A DNA stretch of 6,222 nt, taken from Flavobacteriaceae bacterium UBA6231. GTDB lineage: Bacteria > Bacteroidota > Bacteroidia > Flavobacteriales > Flavobacteriaceae. Made by a program: the position numbers and the translations under genes. Under the pieces are notes generated by a model. It was not told the DNA's origin. It did no database searches and saw nothing but the letters and a program-made list of their open reading frames with translations. This document shows positions 1 through 5,902 of this stretch, piece after piece (position 1 is the first letter of the stretch; every line of letters begins with the position of its first letter). The stretch covers positions 1 to 6,222 of the forward strand of contig DJWL01000092.1 of assembly GCA_002441545.1 (NCBI GenBank), read 5' to 3'.

Positions 1-112
1 TACAGTCTGCTTTGGCATTAAAAAGGCCTATAAATAGAAAAACAAAGGCAAACAAACAATACTTTATTTGTGTCTTAGTTTTTAACAACAGATTAAAGGT
101 AATTTTTTTCAT
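1..112 (-). CDS. N-terminal fragment of an exported protein (signal peptide only)
   Basis: An open frame begins at an ATG read on the minus strand (complement of 110-112) and runs off the left edge after 37 codons, so only the start of the protein is visible. It opens MKKITFNLLLK. A polar, lysine-rich stretch to about residue 18 is followed by a hydrophobic core, CLFAFVFLFIGLF (about residues 19-31), and then NAKADC. This is a classical Sec signal peptide with a probable cleavage after AKA (residue 35). The n-region is unusually long, which I associate with large surface or secreted proteins of flavobacteria, but nothing of the mature protein can be seen and no family can be named. It is transcribed divergently from sixA across a long intergenic region. 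Confidence 0.6.
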   Translation of the reverse strand, partial: MKKITFNLLLKTKTQIKYCLFAFVFLFIGLFNAKADC

Positions 113-195
113 AAGCTTGAAAATTAGTATTGACTATAGCAACTTTTAAATTTATTTTTTAGCCATACAAATAATTTGTACAGACAATATTTTAT

Positions 196-203
196 CAAAA
201 TTA
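196..203 (-). promoter_or_regulatory. Weak -7 box candidate for the leftward exported-protein gene
   Basis: Read on the minus strand this is TAATTTTG, an exact match to the Bacteroidota -7 consensus TAnnTTTG, and it would give a leader of roughly 75 bases. The expected TTG at -33 is not at normal spacing: the nearest CAA on the plus strand is at 233-235, a 29-base gap. Such 8-mers arise easily by chance in DNA this AT-rich, and another -7 match without a -33 partner lies at 326-333. Confidence 0.2.
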
Positions 204-440
204 AAAAGTAATGAGGGAAAAATGCTGCATAGCAACATTAAAAACTTTATATAAGAAATTAGATTTGGGGTCATAATTTTCTATTTTGTATGTTGAACAA
301 AGCAACGTATATGTTATTATTAAATCAAAAATAAATGTTAAATAACTTAAATACTCGATAAAACGGATAGCTTTAACACTTAATCGGTTTAAAAGTATTA
401 TTTAACGATTAATAATTTTTTACATATGTTTTCTTGTAGG

Positions 441-468
441 TTGTTTAACTTGCATAATTTTACATTTG
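441..468 (+). promoter_or_regulatory. Bacteroidota-type promoter candidate for sixA
   Basis: TTG at 441-443 is followed after 17 bases by TACATTTG at 461-468. This matches the flavobacterial vegetative promoter pattern (TTG at -33, TAnnTTTG at -7, spacer of about 17-23). Transcription would start a few bases after 468, leaving a leader of roughly 85 bases before the sixA ATG. That leader would contain the tandem repeats, the palindrome and the small ORF. Both boxes are seen directly. Activity is inferred. Confidence 0.55.
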
Positions 469-500
469 GTTAATTATTTTTAAATATGTAAGCAAATTAA

Positions 501-563
501 ATGCATTTTATCGAGAAAAACAACTTTTTATCGATAAAAATTACTTTTAAACGAATTTTATGA
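501..563 (+). CDS. Possible 20-codon leader ORF overlapping the sixA start
   Basis: ATG at 501 opens 20 sense codons ending in TGA at 561-563. That TGA overlaps the sixA ATG (560-562) as ATGA, the geometry typical of translational coupling by a terminating ribosome. The peptide would begin MHFIEKNNF and is rich in K, I and F, without a run of any one amino acid that would suggest attenuation by charged tRNA. It lies downstream of the predicted sixA transcription start. Against it, an ORF this short is easily produced by chance, and it shares its bases with the tandem repeat, which could be the real functional element. No homologue is recognised. Confidence 0.22.
   Translation: MHFIEKNNFLSIKITFKRIL
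506..545 (+). repeat. Tandem 20-bp repeat, two copies, in the sixA leader
   Basis: Copy 1 (506-525) is TTTTATCGAGAAAAACAACT and copy 2 (526-545) is TTTTATCGATAAAAATTACT. They are directly adjacent and agree at 17 of 20 positions. A degraded third unit may follow at 545-562 (TTTTA, then CGA, then TTTTA). A 20-base period is close to two helical turns, so both copies would face the same side of the DNA. This suits a pair of protein-binding sites, but the function is an inference. Confidence 0.6.
525..540. promoter_or_regulatory. Perfect 16-bp palindrome, possible operator
   Basis: TTTTTATCGATAAAAA is identical to its own reverse complement over all 16 bases, centred on ATCGAT about 27 bases before the sixA ATG. 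The preceding repeat copy carries the same core with one broken pair (TTTTATCGAGAAAA, 506-519). A perfect palindrome with a near copy 20 bases away is the form expected of a dimeric repressor site downstream of the promoter. As RNA it has no loop, so it would make a poor hairpin. The regulator is unknown. Confidence 0.4.
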
Positions 564-1045
564 AAAAAATAATATTAGTAAGACATGCAAAATCTTCTTG
601 GGAGTTTAATATTTCAGATCATGAAAGACTTTTAAATTCAAAAGGAAATAACGATGCTCATAAAGTTTCCCAAGCTATTTATGGCAAAATTAAGCCAGAA
701 TTGATAGTTTCAAGTGATGCTAAACGTGCGAAAACTACTGCTGAAATCTTTATTTCAAATCTAAAAATCAATCCTGAAAATTTAGTTTTAAATAATTTGT
801 TATACGATTTTTCAGGTCATGATTTACTAAGAGTTATAAAGAGTTGTGATAATTCAGTTAATGAATTGATGATTTTTGGACATAATAACGCCATTACAAA
901 TTTTGTTAATGCTTATGGTAGTATATATATAGACAATGTTCCAACTTGTGGAGTAACTATTATAGAATTCAAAATTGAAAACTGGAATGAAATAATTAAA
1001 GGGAAAACTATTGAAACAATTTTTCCTAGAGATTTAAAGGGTTAG
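560..1045 (+). CDS. sixA: SixA-like histidine phosphatase
   Basis: This 161-residue single-domain protein belongs to the histidine phosphatase (phosphoglycerate-mutase-like) superfamily, SixA group. These cytoplasmic enzymes form a phosphohistidine intermediate. E. coli SixA removes phosphate from histidine phosphotransfer proteins. The signature LVRHAKSSW places Arg8 and the nucleophile His9 at the N-terminus. SSDAKRAKTT (residues 51-60) supplies the second arginine, Arg56, and FGHNNAI (from residue 106) the second catalytic histidine, His108. No signal peptide is present. The start at 560 puts the RHA motif eight residues in, as usual for the family. One deviation is LLNSKG after the DHER element, where relatives that I recall usually have an RPL-type sequence. 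The gene stands 98 bases before ppk1, separated by a hairpin and a promoter candidate. The family is secure. The substrate is not, and the neighbours suggest a role near phosphate or polyphosphate metabolism. Confidence 0.88.
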   Translation: MKKIILVRHAKSSWEFNISDHERLLNSKGNNDAHKVSQAIYGKIKPELIVSSDAKRAKTTAEIFISNLKINPENLVLNNLLYDFSGHDLLRVIKSCDNSVNELMIFGHNNAITNFVNAYGSIYIDNVPTCGVTIIEFKIENWNEIIKGKTIETIFPRDLKG

Positions 1046-1061
1046 TTTGTTTAAAAAAGGG

Positions 1062-1090
1062 AAAAAAACAATAACTATAACTGTTTTTTT
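1062..1090. terminator. A/T hairpin after sixA, possible terminator
   Basis: A7CA (1062-1070) is the exact reverse complement of TGT7 (1082-1090), giving a nine-pair stem with an 11-base loop. It starts 17 bases after the sixA stop. On the plus strand the T run would follow the loop, as in a factor-independent terminator, but the stem has only two G/C pairs (C1069-G1083 is the sole G-C contact), so it is weak. The A/T symmetry means it reads the same in both directions. Confidence 0.4.
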
Positions 1091-1097
1091 AATCTAG

Positions 1098-1124
1098 TTG
1101 TTTTATAGAAATAGAATATATTTG
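1098..1124 (+). promoter_or_regulatory. Promoter candidate for ppk1-ppx
   Basis: TATATTTG at 1117-1124 matches the Bacteroidota -7 consensus TAnnTTTG exactly, and TTG at 1098-1100 lies 16 bases upstream, one short of the usual 17-23 spacer. Transcription would begin near 1130, only about 13 bases before the ppk1 ATG. Together with the hairpin just upstream, this suggests ppk1-ppx can be expressed independently of sixA. Confidence 0.45.
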
Positions 1125-1143
1125 TGTATAATTAGATTTTAGA

Positions 1144-3207
1144 ATGACAAAGCCCGAAAAGCACAACAATAGTTATATAAATAGAGAAATAAGTTGGTTG
1201 CAATTTAATGCCAGAGTTTTACAAGAAGCCGAAGATGAATCGGTACCACTTATTGAGAGATTAAGATTTTTAGGGATTTTTTCAAATAATTTAGATGAGT
1301 TTTTTAAAGTACGATATGCTACAGTTAAGCGAATAGTTCAAGCAGGAAAAGGTGGTAAGAGTGAACTTGGTGGAATGAAAGCAGCTGAATTACTTGAAAT
1401 TATAACCCAAATAGTCATTAAACAGCAAAGCGATAGCTTAGATATTTTAAGCAATATTGAACAACAGCTTAAAACAGAAAATATTTTTGTAATTGATGAA
1501 ACCCAAATTGAAGATTTTCATCATGAATTTATTAAAAACTATTTTATTCAAAAAGTAAGTCCTGCACTTGTAACCATCATTTTAAATGATTCTGTAGATC
1601 TACCAAATTTAAAGGATAGTGCAGCTTACCTTGCAGTTAGAATGGAAATGAACGAAAATCAAAAGCAATTTGCTTTGATTGAAATACCAAAAACTATCAA
1701 TCGTTTTGTTGAATTACCTCATAATAGAGGTAGAAACTACATCATTATGATTGATGATTTGTTACGTCACTTTTTAAATGATATTTTCAATATTTTCAAT
1801 TATAAGTCAATTTCAGCTCATATGATTAAAATCACTCGTGATGCCGAACTAGATTTTGAAAGTGATTTAAGTAAAAGTTTTATTGATAAAATTTCAGAAA
1901 GTGTTATGCATAGGCAAATTGGTCAGCCCGTTCGGTTTGTGTATGATAAAAACATTCATCAGGAAACATTACAGTATCTAATGTCTAAAATGGGAATAGA
2001 TTCACAAGACAGTATTATTCCCGGTGGCAGGTATCATAACAGACGTGATTATATGGGCTTTCCAAGCTTGGGAAGAGCAGATTTGCTTTATGAAAAAATA
2101 GAAGCATTACCCTTAAAAGGATTGAGTTTAGAAGGAAGTATTTTTAGTGAAATTTCTAAAAAAGATTATCTAATGTATGCGCCTTATCATACGTTCTCAT
2201 ATGTGGTTAAGTTTTTAAGAGAAGCTGCATTAGACACAAAAGTAAAAACCATTAAAATAACCATTTACAGATTAGCAGAAATTTCACATATAGCAAGTTC
2301 TCTTATAAATGCTGCAATAAATGGAAAAACTGTTACAGTTTCAATAGAATTACAAGCCAGATTTGATGAACAGGCAAATATTGATTATGCACAACAAATG
2401 GAAAAAGAGGGCGTACATTTGGTTTTTGGTGTGCAAGGTCTAAAAGTACATAGTAAAATGTGCGTTATTGAAAGAGAAGAAGGAAAAAAAATTAAACGCT
2501 ATGGATTTATTAGTACGGGTAACTTTAATGAATCTACAGCAAAAATTTATACAGATTATACGTTGTTTACTGCCAATCAAAGTATTTTAAAAGATATAAA
2601 TAAAGTATTTGCCTTTTTTGAAACCAATTATCAAATTTTTAAATATAAACACATTATTACATCTCCTCATTATACAGAAAAAGTGATTTTTAACTTGATT
2701 GATAATGAAATTAATAACATTAAAAACGGCAAACCTGGTTATCTTAAAGTTAAAATGAATAGTATTACCAGCTATAAAATGGTTGATAAACTTTATGAAG
2801 CCAGTAATGCAGGAGTTAAAATTCAAATGATTGTAAGAGGTATTTGTTGTTTAATTCCTGGAATTAAAGGAATGAGTGAAAATATTGAAGTCATTAGTAT
2901 TGTAGATAAGTTTTTAGAACACTCCAGACTTTATGTGTTTGGTAACAATAATAATCCTAAAGTTTATATTTCGTCTGCAGATTGGATGACAAGAAATATT
3001 GAGAATAGAGTAGAAGTAAGTTGTCCTATTTATGATGAAAACATAAAACAAGAGCTTTTAGATACTTTTGAAATAAGCTGGAATGATAATGTAAAGGCCA
3101 GAATTTTGAATAAGGAGCAGAATAATATCTATAGAAAAAACAATAAGAGTAAAACAAGATCGCAACTTGCTATTTATGATTATTATTCAAATAAGTTAAA
3201 AAAATAG
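1144..3207 (+). CDS. ppk1: Polyphosphate kinase 1
   Basis: Ppk1 reversibly transfers the gamma-phosphate of ATP onto growing inorganic polyphosphate chains. The 687 residues match the E. coli enzyme (688), so it is full length. The N-terminal domain (about 10-115) carries NREISWLQFN and FSNNLDEFFKVR, with Asn49 corresponding to the ATP-contacting Asn45 of E. coli. A middle domain follows to about 330, then two phospholipase-D-like catalytic domains. In these, Arg376 (ITIYRLAE) and Arg406 (ELQARFDEQ) correspond to the Mg-phosphate-binding Arg375 and Arg405. His436 (LKVHSKM) corresponds to the autophosphorylated His435, Arg565 (IVRGICCL) to Arg564, and His593 (FLEHSRLYVF) to His592. SSADWMTRN and a C-terminal SQLAIYDYY also fit the family. 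All key residues are present, so it should be active. It probably acts in the cytoplasm or at the inner face of the membrane. Its stop is one base before the ppx start, so the two are almost certainly co-transcribed. Confidence 0.97.
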   Translation: MTKPEKHNNSYINREISWLQFNARVLQEAEDESVPLIERLRFLGIFSNNLDEFFKVRYATVKRIVQAGKGGKSELGGMKAAELLEIITQIVIKQQSDSLDILSNIEQQLKTENIFVIDETQIEDFHHEFIKNYFIQKVSPALVTIILNDSVDLPNLKDSAAYLAVRMEMNENQKQFALIEIPKTINRFVELPHNRGRNYIIMIDDLLRHFLNDIFNIFNYKSISAHMIKITRDAELDFESDLSKSFIDKISESVMHRQIGQPVRFVYDKNIHQETLQYLMSKMGIDSQDSIIPGGRYHNRRDYMGFPSLGRADLLYEKIEALPLKGLSLEGSIFSEISKKDYLMYAPYHTFSYVVKFLREAALDTKVKTIKITIYRLAEISHIASSLINAAINGKTVTVSIELQARFDEQANIDYAQQMEKEGVHLVFGVQGLKVHSKMCVIEREEGKKIKRYGFISTGNFNESTAKIYTDYTLFTANQSILKDINKVFAFFETNYQIFKYKHIITSPHYTEKVIFNLIDNEINNIKNGKPGYLKVKMNSITSYKMVDKLYEASNAGVKIQMIVRGICCLIPGIKGMSENIEVISIVDKFLEHSRLYVFGNNNNPKVYISSADWMTRNIENRVEVSCPIYDENIKQELLDTFEISWNDNVKARILNKEQNNIYRKNNKSKTRSQLAIYDYYSNKLKK

Positions 3208-3208
3208 G

Positions 3209-4114
3209 ATGTTAAAAATTCAAAAATATGCAGCTATAGATATTGGTTCCAATGCCGTAAGATTACTTATATCAAATGTTATTGAAGAACAAGGAAAGCC
3301 TGTTTTGTTTAAGAAAAACTCATTGGTAAGGGTTCCTATTCGTCTTGGTTCTGATGTTTTTTTAAGTCAAAAAATTTCAGAAGAAAATGAGCAACGTATT
3401 ACAGATACTATGTTGGCATTCAAATTGTTAATGAAATCGCACAAAGTTGTTAAATATAAAGCTTGTGCTACTTCGGCAATGCGTGAAGCTTCAAATGGTA
3501 AAGAAGTTGCTAATTCTGTTTATAAAAGATCTAAAATACGCATCGATATCATTGAAGGAGAAGAAGAAGCTGCTATAATTGCTGCTACAGATTTGCATAA
3601 ATATATAGAAAATGATAAAACATATTTATATGTTGATGTTGGTGGTGGTAGTACAGAGTTTACTGTAATTCATGAAGGTGTTTCTGTGGCATCAAAATCC
3701 TTTAAAATAGGAACAGTAAGGCTGCTTAATGATATGGTTAAGAAAGAAGCTTGGCACGAATTGGAATTATGGATAAAAGAACAAGCTAGTTTATTTGATA
3801 AAATTGAAGTCATTGGTTCTGGTGGTAACATTAATAAAATATTCAAAGTATCAGGTAAAGCAATGGGTAAACCTCTAACATATTTCTATTTAACTTCTTA
3901 CTATAATATATTGCAAAGTTATTCATATGAAGAGCGAATAACCATTCTAGATTTAAATCAAGATAGGGCAGATGTTATCATTCCAGCAATGAGAATTTAC
4001 TTGTCTTCAATGAAATGGAGTGGTGCAAAACATATATATGTTCCTAAGATAGGTTTGGCAGATGGTATTATAAAAAGTATATATTATGATACCGTTTCTA
4101 GCAGTACACAGTAA
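3209..4114 (+). CDS. ppx: Exopolyphosphatase, short Ppx/GppA family
   Basis: The Ppx/GppA family removes terminal phosphates from polyphosphate, and some members convert pppGpp to ppGpp. The fold is the ASKHA (actin/Hsp70-like) ATPase fold. The first phosphate loop is AAIDIGSNAVRLLI (residues 8-21). ATSAMREA (87-94) is the conserved segment before the catalytic region. IEGEEEAAI (115-123) holds the catalytic glutamate, and DVGGGSTEF (143-151) is the second phosphate loop. A further glycine loop, GSGGN, lies near 203, and the ending GLADGII is typical. At 301 residues it is the two-domain form and lacks the C-terminal HD-like half of E. coli Ppx (about 510 residues). This appears natural, because the frame ends cleanly. 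The ATG follows the ppk1 stop by one base (TAG-G-ATG), indicating coupled translation with the polyphosphate-making enzyme, which favours polyphosphate as substrate. A pppGpp phosphatase activity cannot be excluded. Confidence 0.93.
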   Translation: MLKIQKYAAIDIGSNAVRLLISNVIEEQGKPVLFKKNSLVRVPIRLGSDVFLSQKISEENEQRITDTMLAFKLLMKSHKVVKYKACATSAMREASNGKEVANSVYKRSKIRIDIIEGEEEAAIIAATDLHKYIENDKTYLYVDVGGGSTEFTVIHEGVSVASKSFKIGTVRLLNDMVKKEAWHELELWIKEQASLFDKIEVIGSGGNINKIFKVSGKAMGKPLTYFYLTSYYNILQSYSYEERITILDLNQDRADVIIPAMRIYLSSMKWSGAKHIYVPKIGLADGIIKSIYYDTVSSSTQ

Positions 4115-4148
4115 AAAATAAGCACTTTACCTTTTTAATATATTTTTT

Positions 4149-4174
4149 TTGAGAATAAGATATATATTCGTTTG
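4149..4174 (+). promoter_or_regulatory. Weak promoter candidate for the beta-barrel gene
   Basis: The 98 bases between ppx and the barrel gene contain TTCGTTTG (4167-4174), one mismatch from TAnnTTTG, with a TTG at 4149-4151. The spacer is 15 bases, shorter than usual. The gap is long enough for a separate promoter, but this is only a fair match. No convincing terminator is visible after ppx. Confidence 0.22.
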
Positions 4175-4212
4175 TTGATATTTCAATACGTTTTAACCCA
4201 AACCTATTAATT

Positions 4213-4740
4213 ATGAAAAAAATATTACTCTTAGTTTTAGTGCTTAGTACTTCTTTTTATGGATTTTCTCAAGATACTAAGTTTGGTGTGCGCGCAGGAT
4301 TAAATGTATCTAATTTAGATTTTGATGGCACATCTCTTGCTAATAATGATCACAGAAATGGTTTTGTTATTGGTTTTTTTGCTGAATATAGCTTTTCAAA
4401 TGCTGTTAGTGTGTCTCCTGAATTACAGTTTTCTGCAGAAGGAGCTAAACCAGAACCTTTACAATTAGACTATATTCAAATGCCTATTTTGTTTAACTTT
4501 AAACTTAGTCCAAAAATGTTTTTTAACATTGGACCTCAAGTAGGATTAAAAATCAATAAAGTTGATGATGGAATTAGAAACTTTGCTTATTCAGGTGTTG
4601 GAGGTTTATCTTATAATGTAACTCCAATGATATTTATCGATGCAAGATACATTTATGGTGTTTCAAATATTTTTGATGATAATTTAGGAATTGAAGCTAA
4701 AAATTCAACTATGCAATTTGGTGTTGGCTATAAATTCTAG
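4213..4740 (+). CDS. Outer-membrane beta-barrel protein, PorT-like
   Basis: The product is a 175-residue exported protein with a signal peptide at 1-19 (MKKILLLVLVLSTSFYGFS), probably cut just before Gln20-Asp21. The mature part shows the alternating pattern of a small transmembrane barrel: FGVRAGLNVSNL near the start, VSPELQFSAEGAK, LDYIQMPILFNFKL, MFFNIGPQVGLKI, and FGVGYKF at the end. A terminal phenylalanine is the usual recognition signal for outer-membrane barrel assembly. These features match the PorT-like family (OMP_b-brl_2) common in Bacteroidota, usually annotated as porin family protein. About eight strands would fit this length. The specific role is unknown, and these genes are numerous and often paralogous. 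It follows ppx by 98 bases and may have its own promoter. Its TAG stop overlaps the convergent miaE stop in a shared CTAG. No link to polyphosphate is shown. Confidence 0.85.
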   Translation: MKKILLLVLVLSTSFYGFSQDTKFGVRAGLNVSNLDFDGTSLANNDHRNGFVIGFFAEYSFSNAVSVSPELQFSAEGAKPEPLQLDYIQMPILFNFKLSPKMFFNIGPQVGLKINKVDDGIRNFAYSGVGGLSYNVTPMIFIDARYIYGVSNIFDDNLGIEAKNSTMQFGVGYKF

Positions 4741-5318
4741 CCGTGTATAGTTTCAGTTTTTCCTAAATCTCTCATAATTTCGGCTTCATATTCAAGAAGT
4801 TGTTGCCACTTGGCATCAACTTCTTTTCTATTTCCATATTGGCGTGCAAAACCCAAAAACATGGTATAATGATTGGCTTCACTTGCCATTAAGTTTCTGT
4901 AAAACTCAGCGAGTTCTTTATCTTTTAATTCTTCAGAAAGTAATCTAAAACGCTCACAACTTCTAGCTTCTATTAACGCAGCATAAAGTAATCTATGTAC
5001 TAATTGTGTAGTTCTGCTTCCACCTTTTGGAAAGAATTTTACTAATTCTATCACATAATCATCACGTCTGTCTCTACCAAGTGTCCAACCTCTTGCAATA
5101 ATTTTATCATGAACCATTTTAAAATGACTTATTTCTTCTTTTACCAAAGCTGTCATTTCTTGAACAAGGTCTGTATATTCAGGAAAGCTTACTATTAATG
5201 AAATAGCAGTACTAGTAGCCTTTTGCTCGCAAAAAGCATGGTCCGTAAGTATTTCTTCAATATTTTTTTCAACAATATTCACCCATCTTGGATCTGTTGG
5301 AAGTTTTAAACCTAACAT
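4737..5318 (-). CDS. miaE: tRNA-(ms2io6A)-hydroxylase
   Basis: MiaE is a non-haem diiron monooxygenase. It hydroxylates the isopentenyl side chain of ms2i6A at position 37 of tRNAs that read UNN codons, after MiaA and MiaB have made the base, and it needs oxygen. The 193 residues form a ferritin-like four-helix bundle. The expected iron ligands are visible in order: Glu31 (HAFCEQKA), Glu62 and His65 (EEISHF), Glu117 (ALIEARSCERF), and Glu147 and His150 (SEANHY). GRDRRDDY and FFPKGGSR between the helix pairs are also typical of MiaE. The length is near that of the Pseudomonas enzyme (about 200) and lacks the longer extensions of some enterobacterial forms. The start follows the stop of the upstream lipoprotein gene by one base, so translation is probably coupled, and the gene is the last of a minus-strand group that begins in dnaX or earlier. 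Its stop overlaps that of the convergent barrel gene. Confidence 0.95.
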   Translation of the reverse strand: MLGLKLPTDPRWVNIVEKNIEEILTDHAFCEQKATSTAISLIVSFPEYTDLVQEMTALVKEEISHFKMVHDKIIARGWTLGRDRRDDYVIELVKFFPKGGSRTTQLVHRLLYAALIEARSCERFRLLSEELKDKELAEFYRNLMASEANHYTMFLGFARQYGNRKEVDAKWQQLLEYEAEIMRDLGKTETIHG

Positions 5319-5319
5319 C

Positions 5320-5892
5320 TTATACGTACTTTGTTTTTGTTTCTCCTATAATATTAAAGCTACCATTTTCATTAAAACTTATAATATAAGACTTATAATC
5401 TTTAGCTCCTGGTTTTTGAAATAATACATTCAAAATAACTTTGTTGTTTATTGATGATGCGTATTGGTTTAACCAAACACCTTGAATTACTTTATCTTTT
5501 AAATCATTTTTGAAAGAACTATTGTAACTAATCAAAACATCTTTAGTTATCAATTTTGAAATAATTTCGTTGTTATTTTTTATGATACTTATCGAATTAT
5601 TTATGTTTCTGTAATAGTTTTTATAATTAATGGAGTCTTTGGTAAATTCATGCAAGTAATTATTATTCATATCTGCATAAGACTTAATTTTTACCTGAAA
5701 TCCATTGCTTAAAATAGTATCTGTAGTTGTTTCAAAATAAGTTTCAGGAATGTATTTAACATGTTCTGTAAATGATTCATAAAGCTTATGTTCTTTTAAA
5801 TTTTCTTCATTTGTTTGATATGCTTTATGTCTGCCATCACAACTTACAAAGGCGATAGAAATAATAAAAATAAAAACAAATAATACTTTCAT
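5320..5892 (-). CDS. Small lipoprotein of unknown function
   Basis: The product is 190 residues long. It starts MKVLFVFIFIISIAFVSCDG, a short hydrophobic signal peptide ending in a lipobox-like FVSC, so Cys18 should be lipidated and the mature protein anchored to a membrane. Phe at -3 of the lipobox is less usual than Leu. Asp at +2 would retain a lipoprotein in the inner membrane of E. coli, but that rule is not known to hold in Bacteroidota. The mature part is rich in Asn, Lys, Ile and Tyr, with a TDTILSNGFQVKIKSY segment near residues 57-72, an Asn-rich middle and a probable beta-rich C-terminal third (GVWLNQYASS, VILNVLFQK, SYIISFNENGSF). The TDT-ILSNGF-VKI pattern recalls the DUF4738 family, but this is from memory and weak. 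It lies 10 bases after dnaX and one base before miaE, so it is embedded in that operon. No function can be assigned. Confidence 0.8.
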   Translation of the reverse strand: MKVLFVFIFIISIAFVSCDGRHKAYQTNEENLKEHKLYESFTEHVKYIPETYFETTTDTILSNGFQVKIKSYADMNNNYLHEFTKDSINYKNYYRNINNSISIIKNNNEIISKLITKDVLISYNSSFKNDLKDKVIQGVWLNQYASSINNKVILNVLFQKPGAKDYKSYIISFNENGSFNIIGETKTKYV

Positions 5893-5902
5893 AATTAATT
5901 AG

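Larger units (their letters stand above)
113..559. other. Divergent intergenic region, 447 bases, regulatory
   Basis: This very AT-rich stretch separates the leftward exported-protein gene from rightward sixA. I see no convincing long ORF and no RNA gene. The part next to sixA holds a promoter candidate (441-468), tandem repeats with a palindrome (506-545) and a possible leader ORF (501-563). An imperfect inverted repeat lies at 361-390: AAACGGAT pairs with ATCGGTTT with one mismatch and a 14-base loop. The 9-mer TCGATAAAA or its complement occurs four times, at 355-363, 506-514, 526-534 and 531-539. The part from about 113 to 350 shows only weak promoter-like matches for the leftward gene and is otherwise featureless to me. 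Confidence 0.6.

Noticed and set aside
298..328. Second leftward promoter candidate (TTGCTTTG with a TTG 20 bases upstream, minus strand)
   Set aside because: The -7 box has a mismatch at the conserved A and would give a leader of more than 180 bases. I could not separate it from chance.
397..416. Inverted repeat ATTATT ... AATAAT in the intergenic region
   Set aside because: It has only six A/T pairs with an eight-base loop, which is not distinguishable from background in DNA this AT-rich.
2587..2826. A 79-codon minus-strand open frame inside ppk1
   Set aside because: It lies wholly within the conserved ppk1 catalytic region. Its product is a low-complexity N/I/F-rich sequence of the kind produced by the complement of AT-rich coding DNA.
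1144..4114. The polyphosphate genes as part of a novel defence or signalling island
   Set aside because: Ppk1 and Ppx carry all the standard motifs at standard lengths. No toxin, nuclease, recombinase or mobile-element gene lies nearby, so housekeeping polyphosphate metabolism explains them.
4113..4148. Possible terminator after ppx: AAAAAATA (4113-4120) can pair with TATTTTTT (4141-4148)
   Set aside because: The stem is purely A/T with a 20-base loop and begins inside the stop codon. Such pairings are expected by chance in this composition.
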